Positions 16,193 to 24,917 of a DNA stretch of 64,000 nucleotides are shown here, one piece after another. The stretch spans positions 806,001 through 870,000 of the forward strand of contig CP076356.1 of assembly GCA_018798825.1 (NCBI GenBank), read 5' to 3'. A model generated the notes under the pieces. The model saw nothing but the letters and a program-made list of their open reading frames with translations. It ran no database searches and was not told where the DNA came from. A program made the translations under genes and the position numbers. The DNA comes from Ochrobactrum sp. BTU1. GTDB taxonomy: Bacteria > Pseudomonadota > Alphaproteobacteria > Rhizobiales > Rhizobiaceae. Position 1 is the stretch's first letter. Each line of letters opens with the position of its first letter.

Positions 16193-18340
16193 CTAGCGAT
16201 GCTCAATTATGAGGGCGTCTACAGCGACGACACTGTCGGTTCCCAGCATTAATGGATTGACGTCGAGTTCGAGTAAATTGTTCTGGTGATCACCCGCATA
16301 AGCGGCAATCGCCATTATGGCATCGATCACTGGTTCCAGATTTACCTTTGGCTGGCCGCGGAAACCGTCGAGGAGCGCAAAACTTTTCAACCCACGCAAT
16401 GCAGATCCGACGTCTGCACGACTGACTGGCAACAGCAGTGGCGTGGCGTCTTTCAACAGCTCCACCAGAATACCCCCTGCACCGATAACAAGAACCAATC
16501 CGAAAAGCGGGTCTCTTTTGACGCCGACGATCAGTTCAGCGAGCGGGGCGGCCTGCATTGGCTCCATCAGAAATGTGGTAAGCTCGATTGAAGCATCGTG
16601 TCTTTTAACGGATGCAACCATACGCTCCGCTGCGGCAATTGCGTCGGTTCGACCACGAATGTTGAGTACAACGCCGCCAACTTCTGTCTTATGGGCAAGC
16701 TGGTCGTGGAGCACCTTAAGCACCATTGGGCCCGCGCAGGTTTCTGGCAAGTCGCGAATTTTCTCGAGGGTTATTATCTCACCTTTCGGTACATTCAACC
16801 CATATGAGCTTAATCTACGCTTTGATTCCGCTTCGTTCACTGTCGTGCCGTTTAAGGGCAAAGCGCTGATCGCGAACGGCACTTTAGGTGTCGAAGCATT
16901 ATCGCCTTGCCAATTGTCGCGCCCAACCATTTTGCAGTAGTTCGCCCATTTTGCAACGACCTGCGCGGCATCGTGCAGACCATTCAAAGGCACAATCCTT
17001 TGCGCGATTAACGCTTCGGCATCTTCAGGTGGTATGCTTTCCGTATTGACCGATGCGTGGAATACAGGCTTGCCAGCAGTCTTGCCGGCAGCAGCCAGGG
17101 CCCTGTCCATAGCCTGATGCGCCGATTTATCCTTGTAGGGCGATCCGACCGGCGGATAATCGATCACGAGCATGGCGGCATCGTATCCACCGTTGAGCAT
17201 CGTGGTGAACATGGGTGTCAGCAGTTCTTCACTGCCCCAATAGCCTGCGGTGAAATCCAGCGGGTTGGACACATGGCCGAAGTCAGGCAGTGTTGGCTTG
17301 ATGACCTCTTTTTGCTGCTGGCTCGGCTGGGGCAGCTGCAAGCCGGCAAAGGAACAATAATCGGCGGCCAAACCATTATCGCCGCCCGAACTTGAGAACA
17401 CCGTGATGCGCTCGCCCTCAAGCGGCGCGGCAATCGAAGCAAGCTTCATCATTTCAAGGAATTGTGGGACCGTAGCGGTCTCGATCACACCGAGCCGCGC
17501 GAACAATGCTTCATAGTATTCATTCTGCCCGGCCAACGCACTCGTATGGCTGGCAGCCATCACCGCGCCCAGTTCTGAGCGCCCGGACCTGCAGACAATG
17601 ACCGGGATGCGCTTGGCTCTCGCACGCAAGGCCGCTTGCGAAAACGCAGCAACATCGCGTATGCCCTCCATAAAAAGGCCCAGACACGTGACATTCGGGT
17701 CATCGATGAGATAATCAATATAGTCCTCAAAGCCAAGAACCGCTTGGTTGCCTGCGCTGATGAGATAGGAATAAGGGACCGAACGCCCATTGGAGACCAG
17801 GTGTCCGGTTACGTTGCCGCTTTGGGAAATCACCGCGGCACCACGACTGCTTTTTAGCTTCGGATACAGCGCTGGCCAGATAGTGCCATGATTGACGTAG
17901 TTGACGAGACCGTAACAGTTCGGACCGACTACAGCCATTTCGCCAGCAGCTTCGACAAAAGCTAGGTTACGCTCAAAACCAGCCGCTCCAATTTCGGAGA
18001 AGCCAGAAGCATAACAAACAACGCCACCGGCTTTCATAGCCGATAGTTCGTGCAACGCAGTGATGGTGGCATCGGCATTGACAGCCAGGAATACCGCATC
18101 GGGCGAAACCGGAAGATCAGCGATTGACGGAAGGCATTTGTATCCGGCAATTTCGTTGCGTCGGGGATTCACCACATAGACTTCACCGGCATAATCCTGC
18201 TGGCGCAGAGTTTTCAATGTTGCCTCGACCTGGCCACCTCCAATGAAGGCCATCGTGCGAGGCGCCAGAAGACGGGCAAAATTCTCTCGCAGCGTAGGGC
18301 TGATGCGGCCCTCCTCCACGCTCGTAGACACGTGTAGCAT
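16193..18340 (-). CDS. Acyl-CoA synthetase, ADP-forming (acetate-CoA ligase family)
   Basis: A protein of 715 residues with the fused order of ADP-forming acyl-CoA synthetases. A CoA-binding Rossmann domain comes first (LLAPRTMAFIGGGQVEATLK, GYKCLPSIADLPVSPDAVFL), then the ligase domains with the phosphohistidine region AASHTSALAGQNEYYEALF, and finally an ATP-grasp domain (MVLKVLHDQLAHKTEVGGVV ... LFGLVLVIGAGGILVELLKD). It would activate a carboxylic acid with ATP and CoA, giving ADP. The ATG at 18340 follows AAGAGG and fits the family; a longer reading to 18388 would overlap the TetR gene. It supplies the acyl-CoA for the other enzymes in the cluster. Confidence 0.88.
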   Translation of the reverse strand: MLHVSTSVEEGRISPTLRENFARLLAPRTMAFIGGGQVEATLKTLRQQDYAGEVYVVNPRRNEIAGYKCLPSIADLPVSPDAVFLAVNADATITALHELSAMKAGGVVCYASGFSEIGAAGFERNLAFVEAAGEMAVVGPNCYGLVNYVNHGTIWPALYPKLKSSRGAAVISQSGNVTGHLVSNGRSVPYSYLISAGNQAVLGFEDYIDYLIDDPNVTCLGLFMEGIRDVAAFSQAALRARAKRIPVIVCRSGRSELGAVMAASHTSALAGQNEYYEALFARLGVIETATVPQFLEMMKLASIAAPLEGERITVFSSSGGDNGLAADYCSFAGLQLPQPSQQQKEVIKPTLPDFGHVSNPLDFTAGYWGSEELLTPMFTTMLNGGYDAAMLVIDYPPVGSPYKDKSAHQAMDRALAAAGKTAGKPVFHASVNTESIPPEDAEALIAQRIVPLNGLHDAAQVVAKWANYCKMVGRDNWQGDNASTPKVPFAISALPLNGTTVNEAESKRRLSSYGLNVPKGEIITLEKIRDLPETCAGPMVLKVLHDQLAHKTEVGGVVLNIRGRTDAIAAAERMVASVKRHDASIELTTFLMEPMQAAPLAELIVGVKRDPLFGLVLVIGAGGILVELLKDATPLLLPVSRADVGSALRGLKSFALLDGFRGQPKVNLEPVIDAIMAIAAYAGDHQNNLLELDVNPLMLGTDSVVAVDALIIEHR

Positions 18341-18384
18341 ATTTTTCTGCCTCTTAAACTTAAGGCACTGCCAGCCCAGTGGGC

Positions 18385-19080
18385 TCAATCCTCTGTGGCA
18401 GCGCTCATTCCAGAATGACTGGTAAGAGGTGCAGACGTTGGGAAATTCTCTACATCAAAATCTGGCAGCAGTGGATGATCTTCTGGATTTTCGCCAAACA
18501 GATCACACAGCCATTTGCGGATGATGATACAGCAATCCTCGGCCGAATAGGCTTCTTCCATGACCCAGCCGTGCCATAGCCCGTCCGCCAATTGCGTGAG
18601 AGCGATGGCCGCCAGGCGAACATCAATTTCCATATTCTTCTCTCCCGCGACCTTAGCAAGCCGACGTCCGAGAAACGCACGGTACTTGCCCCATAGTTCG
18701 CGGTGTAGTGCCATGATCTCTGGAACGATCCAGGCAGCACTGTTGTAGTGAATATGAACCTGTTGATATCCGCGTCCATGGAAAAATGGCCCACAGGCAA
18801 CGAAGTATAGCGTATCGAAATTCCCGGTCTTCACCGATGATACAAGGTGCCGGTAATAATCGTCCCCGTTTTGAAGGTAATAGCGATGTGCTGCAGTGAG
18901 CAAATCTTCCTTGCTGTCAAAATAGTGGTTGATCAATCCACGCGAAAAACCAGATTCCTCACTGATCGTATTGATCGTCGAATTCAAATAACCGTGTTTG
19001 ACTATTGAATTCAGCGTCGCAAGGATCAGATCCTGCCGTCTGATTTCGTTGGTTTGCCTCTTTTTGACAGCTTTCCGCAT
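18385..19080 (-). CDS. TetR-family regulator (BetI-like)
   Basis: A protein of 231 residues with an N-terminal helix-turn-helix (RRQDLILATLNSIVKHGYLN, ISEESGFSRGLINHYFDSKE), followed by a C-terminal effector domain (YSAEDCCIIIRKWLCDLFG). The recognition helix and the 60-residue spacing resemble the BetI branch. It is embedded in the leftward operon between the acyl-CoA dehydrogenase and the CoA ligase, so it is likely the local repressor, sensing an acyl-CoA or the substrate. The last bases overlap the region just before the ligase start. Confidence 0.85.
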   Translation of the reverse strand: MRKAVKKRQTNEIRRQDLILATLNSIVKHGYLNSTINTISEESGFSRGLINHYFDSKEDLLTAAHRYYLQNGDDYYRHLVSSVKTGNFDTLYFVACGPFFHGRGYQQVHIHYNSAAWIVPEIMALHRELWGKYRAFLGRRLAKVAGEKNMEIDVRLAAIALTQLADGLWHGWVMEEAYSAEDCCIIIRKWLCDLFGENPEDHPLLPDFDVENFPTSAPLTSHSGMSAATED

Positions 19081-19120
19081 TCTTTACCTTCTCGAAGGCC
19101 GATGACTAACGGCGACACTA

Positions 19121-20278
19121 TTATTGATACGGTCTCAACAGATCCTTTGCGATAATATCCTGATGGACCTCAGAGGTACCTTCCCAGATACGTTCGATAC
19201 GCGCATCTCGCCAGAACCGCTGAATGGGGAATTCTTCCATGACGCCCATGCCACCAAAGATTTGCACGGCATCATCTGCGACCCGGAACACCATTTCCGA
19301 GCACCAGTAATTCACCATAGACGCTTCAGTGCGGTTCATCGTCTGATTCTCAATTTTCCACGCAGCTTCTTTCACCATAAGATCACCGAGCTTTATATCA
19401 ACCGCCATATTGGCAACCTTGAAACCCACCCCCTGGAATTCACCAATTGTTTTGCCAAATGCCTTGCGGGTTCCGGCCCATTCCTTGGTCATTTCGAAGA
19501 TGCGTTCAGAACGACCGACACAATGGGCGGCCAAAGCAACCCGGCCATCATAGAGCCACTCATTGGCAGTATCGAAGCCCTTGCCCTCTTCACCGAGAAT
19601 ATCATCGCTATGAACGCGAACATCTTCGAGATAGACCATGGTTGGATTATAGCCACGGGTAACGATCGACTTCATCGGCTCGACACGCAGTCCCGGCAAG
19701 GTTTTGTCGAGGAGAAACGCCGTAAAACGCTTGCGTGGCCCGCGCGGCGTTTCATCGACGCCGGATACGGCAATGAGAACGATGAAATCTGCGATATCGG
19801 CGTGAGAGATAAACTGTTTAACACCGTTGATGACCCAGTGATCCCCATCGCGCACGGCCTTGGTCGTGATGCCGCGAGCGTCCGAGCCAGCGCCGGGTTC
19901 CGTGAGCGCGAAGGCATCCTTACGTTCGCCACGGATGGCTGGCTTGAGATATTTTTCAATCTGGTCGCCCTTGCATTTGAAGAGGATGCCCGTAACACCA
20001 CGGTTCATGCACATGGTGAGCGCGGCACTCGATTTACCAAGCACGCGCTCAGCCTGCATCTTGGTCTGCTTGTCTAAACCCGGGCCGCCCCATTCCTCCG
20101 GCAGGTTCATACCGGCAAAGCCCGCCTGGATCGATTTTTGCTGAATTTCCTGTTTGATTTCCTCAGGAACGTAGCGTAGTTCCTCGACGAGATTCTCGTG
20201 TGGATAAAGTTCCCGCTTGCAGAACTCTTCCAATGAATCGACCAGCGCCTGTTGTTCGAAACTTAATGCAAAATCCAT
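19121..20278 (-). CDS. Acyl-CoA dehydrogenase
   Basis: A protein of 385 residues in the acyl-CoA dehydrogenase family. It has MDFALSFEQQALVDSLEEFC at the N-terminus, the FAD/substrate segment FALTEPGAGSDARGITTKA, VINGVKQFISHADIADFIV, and the C-terminal helical domain with QIFGGMGVMEEFPIQRFWRD and the final EGTSEVHQDIIAKDLL. It inserts the C2-C3 double bond into an acyl-CoA, reducing FAD and then ETF. A GGGGG ribosome site lies before the ATG. It is between the hydratase at 20290 (11-base gap) and the TetR gene, in the same unit as etfBA. Confidence 0.93.
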   Translation of the reverse strand: MDFALSFEQQALVDSLEEFCKRELYPHENLVEELRYVPEEIKQEIQQKSIQAGFAGMNLPEEWGGPGLDKQTKMQAERVLGKSSAALTMCMNRGVTGILFKCKGDQIEKYLKPAIRGERKDAFALTEPGAGSDARGITTKAVRDGDHWVINGVKQFISHADIADFIVLIAVSGVDETPRGPRKRFTAFLLDKTLPGLRVEPMKSIVTRGYNPTMVYLEDVRVHSDDILGEEGKGFDTANEWLYDGRVALAAHCVGRSERIFEMTKEWAGTRKAFGKTIGEFQGVGFKVANMAVDIKLGDLMVKEAAWKIENQTMNRTEASMVNYWCSEMVFRVADDAVQIFGGMGVMEEFPIQRFWRDARIERIWEGTSEVHQDIIAKDLLRPYQ

Positions 20279-20289
20279 GTGTTCCCCCT

Positions 20290-21069
20290 TTACGCGCCGA
20301 TGAAATTCGGTGCACGGCGTTCATTGGCAGCAGCCAGGCCTTCTTTATGATCTTGCGTCTGTCCGCAGATCTTGCCCGCCGCTACTTCTTCGAGCTGTTG
20401 ATCGGAAAGGCTGCGCGTATGAGCGCTGTTCAGCAATTTCTTGGTCTGCGCGATGGCGACAGTGGGCCCGCTTGCCAGTTGCTGGGCGAAGCCCAGCGTG
20501 TCTTTCCACAGATTGTCCGAACTGCTGACATGGCTCACGAGGCGATTTTGAAGAGCGACCTGCGCAGTCCATAATTCGCCCGTGTAGGCAAAACGCTTAG
20601 CCGCCTCAAGACCGATCACGCGCGGCATCAACCAGGTTCCGCCACAGTCGGGGTTGTAGCCGACATTTGTGTAGGAACAGATGAACTTGGCTTTTTCGGA
20701 TGCGTAGCGGAAGTCGCATGCCAAAGCCATATCAAGACCGGCACCAACGGCTGCACCGTCGATCATTGCGATAACGGGTTTGGGCATTTCATGGACCTGT
20801 TGGACCAGTCGCAGCGACTCCTCCACCCAGTTCATGTCCGGCCAATCCGTTCTGCCCGCCGCCCATTCCTTCACGTCTGCGCCGGCTGAAAAAGCGCCAC
20901 CGCGTCCAGCCAGAATGAGGGTACGGAGAGTTTGATCAGCCGCCGCTTCCTTTAGTGCCTTGCGCAGCTCGATGGTGATCCCCATACCGAGTGCATTTCG
21001 TGCCTCCGGCCGGTTGAGCGCAATAACGCCCACCGCGTCATGACGTTCAATTTCCAGAAATTTGTACAT
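20290..21069 (-). CDS. Enoyl-CoA hydratase/isomerase family protein
   Basis: A protein of 259 residues of the crotonase fold: NRPEARNALGMG, the oxyanion-hole loop GRGGAFSAGADVKEWA, IDGAAVGAGLDMALACDFRY and NVGYNPDCGGTWLMPRVIG. The usual catalytic Glu after NPDCGG-like turns is replaced by D-x-G, so isomerase or hydratase activity cannot be told from sequence. The ATG at 21069 has GGGAGAG upstream; the frame is open to 21093 but has no better ribosome site. It is the second of two hydratase-type genes in the leftward operon. Confidence 0.88.
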   Translation of the reverse strand: MYKFLEIERHDAVGVIALNRPEARNALGMGITIELRKALKEAAADQTLRTLILAGRGGAFSAGADVKEWAAGRTDWPDMNWVEESLRLVQQVHEMPKPVIAMIDGAAVGAGLDMALACDFRYASEKAKFICSYTNVGYNPDCGGTWLMPRVIGLEAAKRFAYTGELWTAQVALQNRLVSHVSSSDNLWKDTLGFAQQLASGPTVAIAQTKKLLNSAHTRSLSDQQLEEVAAGKICGQTQDHKEGLAAANERRAPNFIGA

Positions 21070-21131
21070 AGCTCTCCCTTTCTGCCCAACCACAAGGATT
21101 GGGCAGTCTCAATTGTCATTCAGTTATTGGT

Positions 21132-21953
21132 TCAGCGTCCGCGCCAGCGCGGTGGTCGTTTTTCGAGGAAGGCTTTTTGGCCTTCGATCATATCCTCCGA
21201 GGACAGCATGGCAGCAAAGGTGGACAATTCCGGATTACTGCTAGCTCGCAATTGCATGGCGTCGCGGTCTGACATGCCATCCACGGCACGCAACGCTTCT
21301 TTCAACGCCTGTTGTGCCAGCGGTGCAGACGCCGCAATTTTCTGGGCTATTTCTAATGCCATCGGCATAAGATTTTCTCGTGACGAGGTGCGGTAAACCA
21401 AACCCCAACGCTGCGCTTCTTGTGCGCTCATGCGTTCGCCGGTCCAAATCATTGCGGTTGCCACATAATACGGAATACGGCGCGGCAGGCGTTGCAGTCC
21501 CCCGCCATCAGGCAACAGTCCTCGCTCAAGCTCGGGCAACTGGATAAATGCATCATCCGCCATCAGAAGAATATCGCAAGCCAACGATATTTCGAGACCT
21601 CCGCCAATGGCCGGGGCGTTGATAGCAGCGATCAACGGTTTTCTGAGCGACCACAGCGTTGTGATGCCGCCAAAGCCGCCCTGCTTTGCGCCTTCCGTGC
21701 TCGCATCACTGTTCTGGTCCGTTCCTTCCTTGAAGTCGTAGCCTGCTGAAAATGCGCGCTCTGAACCACTCGACAAAATGCCGACGCGCAGATCGGGATC
21801 ATCTTGCAAAAAGAGCGCGGCCTTCTCCAGATTGCGGCTTAGACTGCGGCAGATCGCGTTGACCTTTGGCTTGACCATACGGATCTCAAGTACGGATCCG
21901 TATCTCTCAAGGTGGACAAAACCATCCATTTCAATGTTGAGTTCTGCAATCAT
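21132..21953 (-). CDS. Enoyl-CoA hydratase/isomerase family protein
   Basis: A crotonase-fold protein of 273 residues. It has KPKVNAICRSLSRNL, SGSERAFSAGYDFKEG (oxyanion hole), INAPAIGGGLEISLACDILL and LPELERGLLPDGGGLQRLPR, then a C-terminal KRPPRWRGR. The ELERGLLPDGGG segment and general pattern resemble carnitinyl-CoA dehydratase (CaiD)-type hydratases. The start at 21953 is chosen because the permease stop at 21955-21957 immediately precedes it; the frame extends further into the permease gene. It follows the ABC transporter genes, which ties transport to CoA-ester chemistry. Confidence 0.85.
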   Translation of the reverse strand: MIAELNIEMDGFVHLERYGSVLEIRMVKPKVNAICRSLSRNLEKAALFLQDDPDLRVGILSSGSERAFSAGYDFKEGTDQNSDASTEGAKQGGFGGITTLWSLRKPLIAAINAPAIGGGLEISLACDILLMADDAFIQLPELERGLLPDGGGLQRLPRRIPYYVATAMIWTGERMSAQEAQRWGLVYRTSSRENLMPMALEIAQKIAASAPLAQQALKEALRAVDGMSDRDAMQLRASSNPELSTFAAMLSSEDMIEGQKAFLEKRPPRWRGR

Positions 21954-21954
21954 A

Positions 21955-22764
21955 TCAACCACCGTTCCTCGCTGCCCGTTGGCTATAAATGTGGAGCAGA
22001 AGCGGCGGGAGCGATGTGACAATCAGCATAAGTGTTGAAACTGCCGCCAACGTAGGATCGAGATCATCGCGCAGCGTGGAGAACGTAACGCGCGGCAATG
22101 TCGACATTGGTCCTGATGCCACCATCAGCGAAATAATCAATTCGTCGAAAGAGATCAGGAATGACAGCAGCATCGAGGTTGCGACTGAAAGCTTGAGCTG
22201 AGGCAAAGTCACAGTGAGAAAGGCTTTAAGCCGATTAGCACCAAGACTGCGTGCCACCATTTCCTGCGATGAGTCATAGCTGCTGAAACCCGCCAGCATG
22301 GTCAGGATTACAAACGGCATCGCAACCACGGAATGGCCGAGGATCATGCCCCAAATGGTGTTCAGCAGCATGCCTATTTTTGCATAGACAAAGAAAATCC
22401 CAACGGCGATTAGAATTGAAGGCACTGCAAGCGGCGCAACCAGCACTGTCTTCAGTAAGCCCTGAACGGCGATGCGTCCCTGATTAAGGGCATAGGATGC
22501 CGCAACGCCGGTAACAGTGGCAACGATCATGGTTCCAAATGCGACCCGCAACGATACCCAGAGCGAGTTGATCCACTTTTCCTGACTGAAAAATGAAACA
22601 TACCAACGTGTAGACCAACCTGCTGGTGGGAAAACCAGTGATGTCGTTGAACTAAACGAGACCGGAATGACGATAAGGGTCGGAACGATCAGGAAAAACA
22701 GCACTAGTCCGACGAGAATGTAGAGCCAAAGACGTGCACGGTGAGAAACGTGAGCTTCCATCAT
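21955..22764 (-). CDS. ABC transporter permease (PotC-type)
   Basis: A protein of about 269 residues with six predicted membrane segments, starting LWLYILVGLVLFFLIVPTLI. It carries the binding-protein-dependent permease EAA-type loop (EMVARSLGANRLKAFLTVTL, which contacts the ATPase). It is the second inner-membrane subunit of the polyamine/opine/spermidine-type importer. AGGAGG abuts the first of two adjacent ATGs (22764 and 22761); the second gives better spacing. It ends two bases from the next gene. Confidence 0.9.
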   Translation of the reverse strand: MMEAHVSHRARLWLYILVGLVLFFLIVPTLIVIPVSFSSTTSLVFPPAGWSTRWYVSFFSQEKWINSLWVSLRVAFGTMIVATVTGVAASYALNQGRIAVQGLLKTVLVAPLAVPSILIAVGIFFVYAKIGMLLNTIWGMILGHSVVAMPFVILTMLAGFSSYDSSQEMVARSLGANRLKAFLTVTLPQLKLSVATSMLLSFLISFDELIISLMVASGPMSTLPRVTFSTLRDDLDPTLAAVSTLMLIVTSLPPLLLHIYSQRAARNGG

Positions 22765-22769
22765 ACCTC

Positions 22770-23696
22770 CTATCGATCCGACGACAGCCGGCGTACCAGC
22801 ACCAAACTGATCCACAAGCAAAGAGCCGTCATTGCCAGAAGCAACACCGCAAGAGCGGCCGCAGGACCCCATGTCGGATAAAGAGAAATCATCTCCTCAA
22901 TTCGCTGCGCAATCATCTTCACCTTGCCTCCGCCCAGCAGTGCGGGCGTGATGTAAAAGCCTAAGCACATGACGAATACCATTATGGCGCCAGCGACCAG
23001 TCCGGGCATGGAAAGGGGAAGGAATATACGCAGGAACGCGTGCGTCGGTGACGACCCTACATTGGCGGCAGCGCGCATGAGATTGGCGTCGATGGCCTTC
23101 ATCGATGCATAAAGCGGCAACACCAGAAACGGGATCATGATATGGACCATACCGATGACCACACCGGTGGTGTTGTTTACCAATGCCAGCGGCTGATTGA
23201 TCAATCCGAGGCCTTGCAATGACTTGTTGACCACGCCGTTGCGCTGCAAAATGATCAACCACGAAAATGTGCGTACCAGACCCGAAGTCCAGAATGGCAC
23301 CAACACTGCCAACATCAGTAGTCCTGCCCATTTGGGAGACAAGATCGACATCAGATAGGCAACCGGATAGCCGAGCAACAGACAGATGACGGTGACGATG
23401 AGTGCAATCTTGAAAGTATTGAGAAACATCTCGATGTAGACAGGTTCCGAAAAGAACAGTCGGAAATTGCCGAGACCATATTCTCCATTGACGTCAACAA
23501 AAGACATCGACAGCAACCATAACAGCGGGGCCACCATCAAGATGCCAACAATACCAAGCGCTGGAAGGGTGAGGCGCACCATCGACCAACTTTCGTATTT
23601 TTGTTCGCGGTGCAACGCGCGGCGATTTGCATCGAGTTCGGCTTTCGTCACCGGCTCGGGGTCTGCAACGGGAAAGGAGACAACAACTTTTGTCAT
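22770..23696 (-). CDS. ABC transporter permease (PotB-type)
   Basis: A protein of 308 residues with a cytoplasmic N-terminal tail (ALHREQKYESWSMVRLTLPA) and six membrane segments (LGIVGILMVAPLLWLLSMSF and others). A permease EAA-type loop, MRAAANVGSSPTHAFLRIFL, docks the ATPase. It matches the first permease of PotABCD-type importers. The start at 23696 has GGAGG upstream and begins right after the ATPase stop at 23699; a longer reading would be an artefact of the overlap. It is cotranscribed with the second permease, 5 bases downstream. Confidence 0.9.
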   Translation of the reverse strand: MTKVVVSFPVADPEPVTKAELDANRRALHREQKYESWSMVRLTLPALGIVGILMVAPLLWLLSMSFVDVNGEYGLGNFRLFFSEPVYIEMFLNTFKIALIVTVICLLLGYPVAYLMSILSPKWAGLLMLAVLVPFWTSGLVRTFSWLIILQRNGVVNKSLQGLGLINQPLALVNNTTGVVIGMVHIMIPFLVLPLYASMKAIDANLMRAAANVGSSPTHAFLRIFLPLSMPGLVAGAIMVFVMCLGFYITPALLGGGKVKMIAQRIEEMISLYPTWGPAAALAVLLLAMTALCLWISLVLVRRLSSDR

Positions 23697-23698
23697 CG

Positions 23699-24796
23699 TC
23701 AAGCCTCCGCCCGCACAAGCCGCGCGTCCGCCCGCTCCAAACGCAGCGCCACGCATTCCCCAACCTTTGGTACTGCCCGCAGATTTTCCGAGCGGTTGGC
23801 AATCCGCGTGAATACCTTATGGCCACCATCCAGCATGACCTCGAAAAGCAAGCATTCACCTTGGTAGATGGCAGTGACGACCTGACCCGAAAACAGGTTT
23901 GCTCCCGATGCCCGCGCGGCCGCTTCATCTGTCACGAAACGCAAGCGCTCGGGGCGCATGCTCAGCAACATGTCGTCGTGCAGTTCGCCAACATCATCAG
24001 GCAAGTTCACGCTCTGATCGCCATAACTGACACCTGCCTTTGTATGGCGGAGTGGCAGAAAACTGGTTTCACCAATGAATTCAGCCACGAAGCGGCTTTG
24101 CGGGCGTTCATAAAGATCGGTCGGCGACGCGATCTGGGCCAGTTTGCCCTTCGAAAAAACGGCAATCCGGTCCGACATTGTAAGCGCTTCACGCTGATCA
24201 TGCGTGACGGAAATGGTCGTCATGTCCAAACGGTCATGCAGTTTGCGGATTTCGATTTGCATCGTTTCCCGCAGTTGCTTATCAAGCGCCGACAAGGGTT
24301 CATCCATAAGCAGAATGCGCGGTTCGAACACAATAGCGCGCGCAAGCGCTATACGCTGGCGCTGACCGCCAGACAATTCAGTGATCTTACGCTCGCCATA
24401 GCCACCAAGTTGCACCAGATCGAGTACTTTCTTGACCCGTTCCTCGATTTCAGCACGTCCAATCTTACGCAAACGCAGCGGATAGGCGATATTCTCGAAT
24501 ACCGACATATGCGGGAATAAGGCATAGTTTTGAAAAACCATGCCAATATTGCGCTTATGGGGTGGAAGATGCACGATTTCCTGTGTGCCAATCTTGATCG
24601 AACCATCCGTCGGCCTGGAAAAGCCCGCGATCATCATCAGAAGGCTTGTTTTTCCTGACCCGGAAGGCCCGAGCAATGTGAGAAATTCACCGGCTTTAAT
24701 CGCCAGCGATACGTCGTCAACCGCCCGGACCGTGCCGTAATGTTTGGACAGTGCTTGGATCGTAACCGGCAAAGCCGTCGTCGAGGAGTGTTTCAT
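23699..24796 (-). CDS. ABC transporter ATP-binding protein (PotA-type)
   Basis: A protein of 365 residues: Walker A GPSGSGKTS, Q-loop MVFQNYALFPHMSVFENIAY, signature LSGGQRQRIALARAIVFEP, Walker B ILLMDEPLSALD and the switch His in ISVTHDQREAL. A C-terminal TOBE domain (LSMRPERLRFV, then VVTAIYQGECLLFEVMLDGG) follows. It energises uptake for the two permeases and the binding protein encoded next to it. The PotA-like architecture suggests a polyamine-, opine- or organic-acid-type substrate, which is not specified further. Confidence 0.92.
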   Translation of the reverse strand: MKHSSTTALPVTIQALSKHYGTVRAVDDVSLAIKAGEFLTLLGPSGSGKTSLLMMIAGFSRPTDGSIKIGTQEIVHLPPHKRNIGMVFQNYALFPHMSVFENIAYPLRLRKIGRAEIEERVKKVLDLVQLGGYGERKITELSGGQRQRIALARAIVFEPRILLMDEPLSALDKQLRETMQIEIRKLHDRLDMTTISVTHDQREALTMSDRIAVFSKGKLAQIASPTDLYERPQSRFVAEFIGETSFLPLRHTKAGVSYGDQSVNLPDDVGELHDDMLLSMRPERLRFVTDEAAARASGANLFSGQVVTAIYQGECLLFEVMLDGGHKVFTRIANRSENLRAVPKVGECVALRLERADARLVRAEA

Positions 24797-24917
24797 CTCT
24801 GCTTTCCATCAGCGCACAACAGGACACCGCAGCATTGTCCGCTACAGATTGTAATCTTGGGCTTCATGAAGAAAATTCCCGGGTTGGCGGCCGAAGCCTC
24901 CAACCCTCCTGAACTGA

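Noticed and set aside
19124..20077. A 317-codon + strand frame opposite the acyl-CoA dehydrogenase
   Set aside because: The other strand encodes a complete acyl-CoA dehydrogenase with all family motifs; this frame has no recognisable features.
23627..24520. A 297-codon + strand frame opposite the PotA-like ATPase
   Set aside because: The opposing ATPase has all ABC motifs and a good context; the frame has no ribosome site or family.
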